Assembly: GCA_020633625.1 (NCBI GenBank)
Contig: JACKDJ010000039.1
Location: forward strand, 1-30,594
Length of the DNA: 30,594 nt
Source of the DNA: Myxococcales bacterium
GTDB taxonomy: Bacteria; Myxococcota_A; Bradymonadia; REDH01
Direction of reading: 5' to 3'
This document shows positions 24,447 through 30,594 of the stretch, piece after piece. Made by a program: the position numbers and the translations under genes. Positions within the stretch are counted from its first letter, which is position 1. Each line of letters starts with the position of its first letter. The notes beneath the pieces were generated by a model, which saw only the letters and a program-made list of their open reading frames with translations, was not told where the DNA came from and did no database searches.

Positions 24447-26480
24447 CTACTCGTGTACGTCGGTATGGGCGACGTCGTCGCGCCGGAACCGGAACTCGGG
24501 CGACGAGACGAGCCCCGTCACGAAGCGACGATACCTGCCGTCGGCCTGGTCGAATTGTGCCGCGAGCGCGTCGTCCAGCGCAGCGTCGTAGAGGTCGTCG
24601 TCTGTCCCCGTCGCAAACCGAAACAGCTCGCGTGCCATACAAGCACGGCTGTCCGGGTGAGTGGCGATGAGATCGGCCAGCCCCGCGGGACCGTCAAAGT
24701 CGTGGCCGTCCAGACTCCCGCTCAGGTCGAACGGATACCCGAACCGGTCCTTCTCTCGCCGCATGCCGGCCGGGCCATACACGTCGAGTGCGAAGCCGAT
24801 CGGGTCAATCTCGGCGTGGCACCCGACGCAGTCCGGCGGGCTGACCATCAACTCATGCTGATGGCGCCGCGACTCGCCGTTCATCGGGAGCTGCGCTCCG
24901 AGCGCGGCCTCCGGTGGATGCCCGACCGTGCGACAGAGCAACGACTCGAGAACGAAGCGGCCGCGTCGCGTCGGCGAACTGTCGGAGCCGCCATGGAGGG
25001 AGAGGAATCCGAGCGTGCCGAGCACACCAACGCGCGGAGACTCCGACACGTCGCGCTCGGCCATCGCCCAGCCTTGGATGCCATACGGAACGTAAGAGTC
25101 GTACGCGACGGTCTCCGGGATCAGGCCATCGGCCGGGTCCACACAACCAAACTCGGGTTGCCATGCACAGTGCCCTCCGCCAGGGCACGTCTCGGCGAAG
25201 AAGTCGAGGCACGCGTCCTGGTGCTCGCAGAGGTCCTCCCAGATGCGATCGGAGCAGTCCTGCTCGGGTTGGAACTCGCAGTAGCGCTCCGCGAACCTCT
25301 CGCACGGATCGCGACCGGCGCAGATGAACTCGATCGGCGCGAGGCAGCCGCGCTCGCGCTCGGGTTCCTCGGGCGGTGCCGCTCGAGGCGGCAGGGCGGC
25401 CAGTATGTCCACCTCACCGTCGTAGAACCGCATGAGCGTGTCGTTGACGAACGTCACCCGAGTCGAGAACACGTCCATCAGGTCCGCGTCTGTGTCGAGC
25501 GCCACGTAGCGGAAGATTCGGTGAAGCTCCTCGACCTCGGATGCCCTCACCTGCTCGAGGAAACCCGACAGACCCTGGTGCTCGGCGATGTAGAACGCCG
25601 CGCTCTCTTCGATCAGGTTCAGGGGCTCGCGCGAGATCGAAGCGATCCCCTGTACCTGAAACAGCTCGTCGACGAAGGCGTCCAGACCGTCTGCCGCGCG
25701 CGGGTCCTGGAGCATCGAGCTCGCCGTTGCGGCGACGCCGTCTGCCGTGTCGAGCGTGCCCGCCGCAGCCGCCGCGAGCAGCGGCTCGTCGGGAGGGGCG
25801 TTCCAGATGAAGAACGACAGTCGGGACGCCATCGCCGCCCCCGAGTACTGACCCGTCGGTGCTGCGACCGGCGCGAGAGGGTCGCCCTCAGCCTCGGCGG
25901 ATCCCTCGTCCCGATAGAGGAAGTTGGGAGAGATCAGCAGCGCATACAGCAGCGTCCGTGCTCGCAGCACCGGGTCGGACGTGTCGGTTGCGATCTGGCT
26001 CGCGAGCTCCTCGTAACGCGAGACCTCCGACGGGTCGACGGGACGGCGCCATGCCAACGCTCCGAAGTCGATGATCGCGTGCGAGGAACAGACTCCCCAG
26101 TCGTCGAGGGAGTCACATCGCAGCACGGACCGCAGCCGGTGGGGGTCCGCCGCGACCCGGTCGGCAGCCAGGCCGATCGCCACGGAGTAGTCCGACACGC
26201 CCCGCTCCGAGACGACCGCCGCGGTGGCGCCAACCCGCGTCGAAACACTCACGCGAAGATCGGCCTCGACCGGCCACTCGAGTCCGACGCCGAGAAGGAA
26301 CTGGAGGCTCGCAGTGAGCTCTGGCTCAGTCAGACGTCGAAGCGGCGGATCCGGATTCGCTGCGATCGGCTCGTCATCGGCCGACCCGTCCCGCGCCGAC
26401 GATCCGCCGGCGGCACCCACACACGACGCGGTGGCTGCGAGAGCTAGCGTACCAACCAACAGAGCTGAACGAACCGACAT
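24447..26480 (-). CDS. DUF1592/DUF1588/DUF1585-type lipoprotein with c-type heme motif
   Basis: 677 aa; ATG 26480, signal peptide LLVGTLALAATASC with probable lipid-modified Cys20. Then the helical DUF1595/1592 region (LSFFIWNAPPDEPLL), a cysteine-rich insert of about 75 residues (CAGRDPCERFAERYC...CPGGGHC), the DUF1588 part (GVLGTLGFLSLHGGSDSSPTRRG) and CVGCH at 551-555 in CVGCHAEIDPIGFALDVYG. CVGCH is a CxxCH heme-attachment motif, suggesting a periplasmic electron-transfer link. The last domain (CMARELFRFATG) is DUF1585-like. The cysteine insert between DUF1592 and DUF1588 is unusual compared with planctomycete members as I know them. Paired with the DUF1552 gene. Confidence 0.88.
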   Translation of the reverse strand: MSVRSALLVGTLALAATASCVGAAGGSSARDGSADDEPIAANPDPPLRRLTEPELTASLQFLLGVGLEWPVEADLRVSVSTRVGATAAVVSERGVSDYSVAIGLAADRVAADPHRLRSVLRCDSLDDWGVCSSHAIIDFGALAWRRPVDPSEVSRYEELASQIATDTSDPVLRARTLLYALLISPNFLYRDEGSAEAEGDPLAPVAAPTGQYSGAAMASRLSFFIWNAPPDEPLLAAAAAGTLDTADGVAATASSMLQDPRAADGLDAFVDELFQVQGIASISREPLNLIEESAAFYIAEHQGLSGFLEQVRASEVEELHRIFRYVALDTDADLMDVFSTRVTFVNDTLMRFYDGEVDILAALPPRAAPPEEPERERGCLAPIEFICAGRDPCERFAERYCEFQPEQDCSDRIWEDLCEHQDACLDFFAETCPGGGHCAWQPEFGCVDPADGLIPETVAYDSYVPYGIQGWAMAERDVSESPRVGVLGTLGFLSLHGGSDSSPTRRGRFVLESLLCRTVGHPPEAALGAQLPMNGESRRHQHELMVSPPDCVGCHAEIDPIGFALDVYGPAGMRREKDRFGYPFDLSGSLDGHDFDGPAGLADLIATHPDSRACMARELFRFATGTDDDLYDAALDDALAAQFDQADGRYRRFVTGLVSSPEFRFRRDDVAHTDVHE

Positions 26481-26557
26481 AGACGCGCCTCAACGAGACG
26501 ACCTTGGGTAGCCCGCCCGCTCGGTCGGCGCAATAGATGACCCTTACGTTCACAGTT

Positions 26558-26582
26558 TCGTCGCCAGCGCGACGATCTTTTT
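26558..26582 (+). terminator. Terminator-like hairpin with T-run (plus-strand orientation)
   Basis: TCGTCGC-CAGC-GCGACGA (26558-26575) followed by TCTTTTT. As a rho-independent terminator it would act on plus-strand transcripts, but both neighbouring genes are on the minus strand. Either it blocks antisense transcription into the MaoC operon, or the hairpin alone serves the minus-strand operon end. Confidence 0.5.
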
Positions 26583-26593
26583 CCGGCAGGCGC

Positions 26594-27022
26594 CTACAGA
26601 CCCGGCTCGCCCCAGCGCGCGGTCAGCCACCCCTGCATCGTGACGGCCCCCGCCTGATTGGTGCACGTCGCCTCGATCTCACACTCTCCGCCGCCGTCGG
26701 TGGCCGTCAGCGCCGTCACACGCCCCTCGAACGAGAGCGTGTCGCCGGGAAAGTAGGCGGCGCGCCACCGCGTTCTGCAGCGTCGCACGTGCTCGGGGCC
26801 CACCCAGCCCGCGAGCCACGCGTGCATGACGCCGGCGGGATACATGCCCACGCCCAGGGGCGCGGCGAACCCGGCGCCCTGCGCGAACGGCTCGTCGTGG
26901 TGGACCGGGTTCATGTCGCCCGATGCTCCCTGATAACGGACGATGTCGGTCCGGGACACCGGTCCGATCGTGAGCTTCGCGGGAGCCGCGCCGACGGTGA
27001 GGTCTTCGAATCGGACGCCCAT
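26594..27022 (-). CDS. MaoC-like hydratase subunit with hydratase-2 motif (142 aa)
   Basis: Start chosen at ATG 27022, 1 nt after the preceding stop; a longer frame from 27058 overlaps the upstream gene. A single hot-dog domain with the hydratase motif YQGASGDMNPVHHD: the Asp and His of GDMNPVHHD are the catalytic pair in R-specific enoyl-CoA hydratases. It lies directly behind the FAS1-like half-hydratase at 27024-27479. The two together resemble the heteromeric MaoC hydratase ChsH1/ChsH2 of cholesterol side-chain breakdown, where one subunit supplies the catalytic residues and the other makes room for a bulky steroid substrate. The substrate here is inferred from context only. Confidence 0.85.
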   Translation of the reverse strand: MGVRFEDLTVGAAPAKLTIGPVSRTDIVRYQGASGDMNPVHHDEPFAQGAGFAAPLGVGMYPAGVMHAWLAGWVGPEHVRRCRTRWRAAYFPGDTLSFEGRVTALTATDGGGECEIEATCTNQAGAVTMQGWLTARWGEPGL

Positions 27023-27023
27023 C

Positions 27024-27479
27024 TCAGCCCTCCTCTGTCGGCGGCTTCGCGGTCTCAACGCCAGTCATCCGGGCCTCGGCGACGAGCTCGCCGCCCGCGT
27101 TCCGGTACTCCGTCACCATCACGACGAACGTGAGGGCACCTCCGCGGCGACCCTCCTTCTCGTACATCGACTCGATTCGCGAGCGCGCAATGAGCCCATC
27201 CCCGGCTGCCGGCGGCGGACCGTGGAACACGTACTCCTGCTCGGCGTGCATCCCGCGCTCGTGGCTCATCGCGACGCGCTCCCAGATCGCCGCGCCGTCG
27301 ACGTCGAGCTCCCAGTGGAACGCTGTCGTCAGGAACGTCGGCGGCGCGATCGGACGGTCGCCCTCGTAGAACGCGCGATCGGCGGCGTGCACCGAGCGCG
27401 CGAACTCGCGCACCTTTCCGCGCTCGACGTCGAGCTCGAACGCCTCGCCCACGAGCCCATCTGCTCTTCGATCGACCAT
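27024..27479 (-). CDS. MaoC N-terminal (FAS1-like dehydratase) partner subunit (151 aa)
   Basis: Hot-dog fold of the MaoC_dehydrat_N kind: VREFARSVHAADRAFY, IAPPTFLTTAFHWEL, HAEQEYVFHGPPPAAGDGL, MVTEYRNAGGELVAEARMTG. It lacks the GDxNPxH catalytic motif, as expected of the non-catalytic half of a heteromeric hydratase. The start codon is one base after the stop of the SDR gene upstream, and its stop is one base before the catalytic partner, so the three are tightly coupled. Confidence 0.83.
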   Translation of the reverse strand: MVDRRADGLVGEAFELDVERGKVREFARSVHAADRAFYEGDRPIAPPTFLTTAFHWELDVDGAAIWERVAMSHERGMHAEQEYVFHGPPPAAGDGLIARSRIESMYEKEGRRGGALTFVVMVTEYRNAGGELVAEARMTGVETAKPPTEEG

Positions 27480-27480
27480 C

Positions 27481-28263
27481 TCACGCCCTCTGGCTGCTCA
27501 CGGAGACCACCTCGCCAGTCATGTACGATGAGTACTCGCTGGCGAGAAACACGATCACATTCGCGATCTCCCACACTTCGGCGGGCCGGCCGAATGCCTC
27601 TCGCGCCGAGAGCTCCGCGAGCAGCTCGGGCGTCGTGACCTTGTGCAGGAAGGCATGCATCGCCAAGCTCGGCGCGACCGCGTTGATGCGGACCCCAAAC
27701 TCCGCCGCCTCGACCGCCGCGCAACGCGTGAGCGCCATCACGCCGGCCTTCGCGGCCGCGTAGTGCGCCTGACCGTCTTGCGCGCGCCATCCGAGGACGG
27801 ACGCGTTGTTCACGATGACGCCACGACCGTGCGGCTGCATGTGCTGAAGCGCTGCACGCGTCATCCGGAAGGTCCCAGTCAGCGTGACGTCGATGACGCG
27901 CGCCCACTCTTCGTCTTTCATGTCGACGACGCGGGCGGTCCCGCCGAGCCCTGCGTTGTTCACGACGACGTCGATCGGGCCGAGCGCCGCTTCGGCGTCT
28001 GCAAACAGCGCGCGGACCTCGTCTTCGGCCGTGACGTTGCACAGCGACGTCGTCGGGCGCCCGGCGCCGAGCGCCTCGATGGCATCGGCCGCCTCGCTGA
28101 GCCGGCGCGCGTGGACGTCGCTGATGTGCACACGCGCCCCCTCCTCGACGCAGCGCTTCGCGGTCGCGAACCCGATGCCGGTGCCGGCCGCGGCGGTGAT
28201 GACGACGCTCTTTCCGGCCAGCAGGCCGTGCGCGGGGACGTAGGGAGGAGGTGCCGTGGGCAT
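27481..28263 (-). CDS. ipdF: IpdF-like short-chain dehydrogenase (260 aa)
   Basis: Start ATG 28263, 4 bp after the stop of the dehydrogenase upstream. NAD(P) site TAAAGTGIG (23-31), NNAG (102-105), S155, Y168 and K172 (HYAAAKAGVMALTRC). The sequence around NNASVLGWRAQ and the ending SSYMTGEVVSVSSQRA is nearly what I remember for actinobacterial IpdF (Rv3559c), a KstR2-regulon SDR acting on the hydroxylated HIP-CoA in steroid C/D-ring degradation. The neighbouring FadE30-like gene is also ipdF's neighbour in Mycobacterium tuberculosis. High confidence for the family, moderate for the precise step. Confidence 0.85.
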   Translation of the reverse strand: MPTAPPPYVPAHGLLAGKSVVITAAAGTGIGFATAKRCVEEGARVHISDVHARRLSEAADAIEALGAGRPTTSLCNVTAEDEVRALFADAEAALGPIDVVVNNAGLGGTARVVDMKDEEWARVIDVTLTGTFRMTRAALQHMQPHGRGVIVNNASVLGWRAQDGQAHYAAAKAGVMALTRCAAVEAAEFGVRINAVAPSLAMHAFLHKVTTPELLAELSAREAFGRPAEVWEIANVIVFLASEYSSYMTGEVVSVSSQRA

Positions 28264-28267
28264 GGGC

Positions 28268-29443
28268 TCAGCGGGGAAGGCCGAGCGCGCGCTCGGCGAT
28301 GATGTTGCGCTGGATCTCGTTCGACCCGGCGTAGATGGTGTCGGACCGCGAGAAGAGCGCCATGCGCTGCAGCGAGTCGAGCTCGTACGGACGGCCCTCG
28401 ATGCGCTCCGCGTCGTCGCCGCGGACATCCATCGCGAGCTCACCGAGCGCACGGTGCCAGGTCGCCCAGTAGAGCTTGCTCACGGTCGCCTCGCGGCTCA
28501 GCTCGCCCGGGCGGCCTCCCGTCAGCATGCGGAGCGCGTTCAGCCGCATCACACGGAGTCCCACCCAGGCGTCCGCGATTCGAGCGCGGATTGACGGGTC
28601 GCGAGCGGCGCCGTTCGTCTTCGCAAGGTCGATGATCTGGCGGAGCTCGGTCTCGAACGCGAGCTGCTGACCGAGCGTCGACGCGCCGCGCTCGAAAGCC
28701 AGCGTCGCCATCGCGATGCGCCAGCCGCCGCCGACCTCGCCGACCACGTCGTCGGCGCTCGCGCGCGCGTCCTCGAAGAACACCTCGTTGAACTCGGACG
28801 TGCCGGTCATCTGGCGGATCGGCCGGATCTCGATGCCGGGCTGGTGCATGGGCACGAGGATGTACGACAGGCCTCGATGCCGCGATGTCGGGTCACCGTC
28901 GGTTCGGCAGACGACGAAGCACCAGTCGGCGATGTGGGCGTGCGACGTCCACGTCTTCTGACCGGTGATCGACCACGTCCCGTCGGGGCGTCGCTCGGCG
29001 CGCGTCTGGACGTTCGCGAGGTCGGAGCCGGCGTTCGGCTCCGAGTAGCCCTGGCACCAGATCACGTCGCCGCTGCGAATGGGCGGCAGCAGCCGCGCCT
29101 TCTGTTCGTCGGTTCCGAACGCGAGGATCGTCGGTCCGGCCAGGGTCTCGCCGATGTGTCCCAGCCGTCCGGGGCCGCCGAGCCGGGCATACTCCTCGTT
29201 GAAGATGACCTGCTGCATGATCGACGCGCCGCGTCCGCCGTGCTCGGCCGGCCAGTCGATGCAGGACCACCCGGCGGCACCCATGGCGCGCGCCCAGTCG
29301 CGGCGCTCCTCGACGAGCGCGTGCTCGTCGCCGGGTCCGCCGCGCCAGCGGACGTGTGCAAACGGCCCCTCGAGCTGTTCCCGCAGCCACCCAGCGGCCT
29401 CTGCCCGAAACGCCTCATCTTCGGGCGTGTACTTCAGGTCCAT
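28268..29443 (-). CDS. fadE30: FadE30-like acyl-CoA dehydrogenase
   Basis: 391 aa, full length. Motifs: WCQGYSEPNAGSDLANVQT (FAD/substrate region), GQKTWTSHAHIADWC, ITGTSEFNE-like GTSEFNEVFFEDAR, FERGASTLGQQLAFE, and the C-terminal FSRSDTIYAGSNEIQRNIIA. The last has Ala where medium-chain enzymes have the catalytic Glu (YEG), as is usual for FadE30/FadE29-type steroid enzymes. It starts inside the end of the upstream dehydrogenase gene (10-bp overlap), suggesting a heteromeric alpha2beta2 pair. FadE30 dehydrogenates the HIP-derived CoA thioester in actinobacteria; assignment rests on similarity recalled from memory plus context. Confidence 0.82.
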   Translation of the reverse strand: MDLKYTPEDEAFRAEAAGWLREQLEGPFAHVRWRGGPGDEHALVEERRDWARAMGAAGWSCIDWPAEHGGRGASIMQQVIFNEEYARLGGPGRLGHIGETLAGPTILAFGTDEQKARLLPPIRSGDVIWCQGYSEPNAGSDLANVQTRAERRPDGTWSITGQKTWTSHAHIADWCFVVCRTDGDPTSRHRGLSYILVPMHQPGIEIRPIRQMTGTSEFNEVFFEDARASADDVVGEVGGGWRIAMATLAFERGASTLGQQLAFETELRQIIDLAKTNGAARDPSIRARIADAWVGLRVMRLNALRMLTGGRPGELSREATVSKLYWATWHRALGELAMDVRGDDAERIEGRPYELDSLQRMALFSRSDTIYAGSNEIQRNIIAERALGLPR

Positions 29444-30570
29444 GAGGCACCTCCGCCGTCAATCACGAGCGACGCGATCGCGTCGAGGTGCCCGCTCGGC
29501 GCGTCAAACAACGACCGCGAGGCGCGCGCACGCTTAAAGTACAGGTGCGCGTCGACCTCCCACGTGAAGCCGACGCCACCGTGGATCTGTATGTTTTCAG
29601 CGGCACAAGCGAACGCGGCGTCGCCGACGTATGCCGCGGCGACGCGCGCGGCCAAGGGCAGCGACTCGGGCTCGTCGGCGGCGCACCATGCCGCGTGGTA
29701 TGCGGCGGACCGCGCCGTCTCGACGGCCATCAGCATGTCGGCGCACTTGTGCTTGATCGCCTGGAACGATCCGATCGGACGACCGAATTGCTCGCGCACC
29801 TTCGCATACTCGACGGCCATCTCGAGCGACGCCTCCGCGACACCGATAGACTCCGCGGCCAGCATCGCGCTCGCAAACGCCGCCGCGTGGCGCAGCTCGC
29901 GCACTCCGCCGACGCGGCGCGAGCTCGGAACCACGACACCAGACAGCGTCACGTCGGCGCGAGGTCTGGTCGCGTCCATCGCTCCGACGCGCGCCACGGT
30001 GAGACCTTGCGTGGTCGTGTCGACCGCGTAGACCCCGACCTCGCCAGCCGAGTCTGTGGCCGACACGAGGAGCGTCTGCGCGATGTGACCGTCGACGACT
30101 AGCGGCTTCGTCCCGTCGAGCCGCACGTGATCACCCTCGACGGAGGCGCGTGTGCTCGGAGCTCCACTCCACCAAGCGGCGCCGGCGTCGACATGAGCGA
30201 CAGCGAGCAAGCGCGCCCCGGCGGCCACGTCCGCGAGCAGCTCGCGCGCCGTGGGCCCACCGTCCGCTTGCAGGAGCGGCGTCGCCAAGCACGCGGTCGC
30301 CAGCAGTGGCGTTGGCGCGAGCGCGCGTCCGCACTCCTCCATGAGCCCCGCGAGCTCGACCGCGCCGAAACCGAATCCGCCCAGCTCCTCTGCGATCGTC
30401 AGCGCGTGCCAGCCCTGCTCCTCGCACACACGGCGCCAGAACTCGGGGTCGAAGCCGGGCCCATCGGCCTCGAGCAGCGCGCGCGTACGCTCGATCGGCG
30501 CGTGCCGCTGCAAGAAGCGGCGCGCGCCGCGGCGAAACTCGAGCTGCTCGTCAGAGAACGCGAACCGCAT
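29434..30570 (-). CDS. Second acyl-CoA dehydrogenase subunit (378 aa)
   Basis: Complete, ATG 30570, only 24 bp from the window edge, so the operon may extend further upstream. Acyl-CoA dehydrogenase fold: GWHALTIAEELGGFGFGAVE near the N-terminus, VEYAKVREQFGRPIGSFQAI (FAD-binding arginine region), and QIHGGVGFTWEVDAHLYFKR with a Glu in the GFTWE position used as catalytic base by this subfamily. The glycine-rich mid-region is poor in the usual WITN motif. It overlaps the FadE30-like gene; such adjacent pairs form heterotetramers in steroid catabolism (ChsE1/ChsE2, FadE31-33). Exact substrate unknown. Confidence 0.85.
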   Translation of the reverse strand: MRFAFSDEQLEFRRGARRFLQRHAPIERTRALLEADGPGFDPEFWRRVCEEQGWHALTIAEELGGFGFGAVELAGLMEECGRALAPTPLLATACLATPLLQADGGPTARELLADVAAGARLLAVAHVDAGAAWWSGAPSTRASVEGDHVRLDGTKPLVVDGHIAQTLLVSATDSAGEVGVYAVDTTTQGLTVARVGAMDATRPRADVTLSGVVVPSSRRVGGVRELRHAAAFASAMLAAESIGVAEASLEMAVEYAKVREQFGRPIGSFQAIKHKCADMLMAVETARSAAYHAAWCAADEPESLPLAARVAAAYVGDAAFACAAENIQIHGGVGFTWEVDAHLYFKRARASRSLFDAPSGHLDAIASLVIDGGGASWT

Positions 30571-30594
30571 AGGCTACAGACGCTCGATGATCGT

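Overview
The window is a GC-rich, densely coded chromosomal segment. Its gene repertoire points to the Myxococcota (a Sandaracinus/Polyangiales-like myxobacterium). The signs are disulfide-rich lipoproteins with long Asp/Ala linkers and CGDG-type cysteine repeats, a DUF1552 plus DUF1592-family pair, and a GC-rich IS21 element. The taxon is an inference from gene content; no rRNA or tRNA gene is present.

Positions 1-13074 (all minus strand) hold a tandem paralogous array. Each unit is a conserved 83-100 bp leader, a small protein without a signal peptide, and a large Cys-rich lipoprotein whose start codon overlaps the small gene's stop (ATGA or GTGA). Units 1 (1-2660, cut by the window edge) and 2 (2691-5680) look intact. 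A third unit (11749-12039) has a shrunken small gene and a frameshifted lipoprotein gene cut by an IS21-family element (about 6886-10311). On the far side of the IS lies the 3' half of another, closely related lipoprotein gene (5700-6885). The two halves share a 262-bp segment on both sides of the IS, so they are remains of two genes, not one gene split by a simple insertion. A lipoprotein with a formylglycine-generating-enzyme fold but no visible catalytic cysteine pair (12070-13074) precedes the array.

Positions 13363-18846 encode an 1827-residue single-chain acyl-CoA carboxylase (biotin carboxylase, biotin carrier, large central region, carboxyltransferase), an architecture like that of eukaryotic acetyl-CoA carboxylase. 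It is divergent from a FadD3-like acyl-CoA ligase.

Positions 18968-30570 resemble the actinobacterial KstR2-type steroid C/D-ring (HIP) catabolic gene set: FadD3-like ligase, two SDRs of the kind found beside ipdAB in mycobacteria, an IpdF-like SDR, a FadE30-like acyl-CoA dehydrogenase with a second dehydrogenase subunit, and a pair of half-size MaoC hydratases. A 16-bp palindrome at 21553-21568 fits the KstR-type consensus TnnAACnnGTTnnA and lies just upstream of one SDR. The set is interspersed with a TMEM175-like channel and a DUF1552/DUF1592 pair that have no obvious role in the pathway. The five genes at 26594-30570 are packed as one minus-strand operon.

Strongest candidates for something undescribed: the leader/small protein/Cys-rich lipoprotein array with its conserved leader; the IS21-centred chimeric locus; and the steroid-type cluster next to a eukaryote-like carboxylase.
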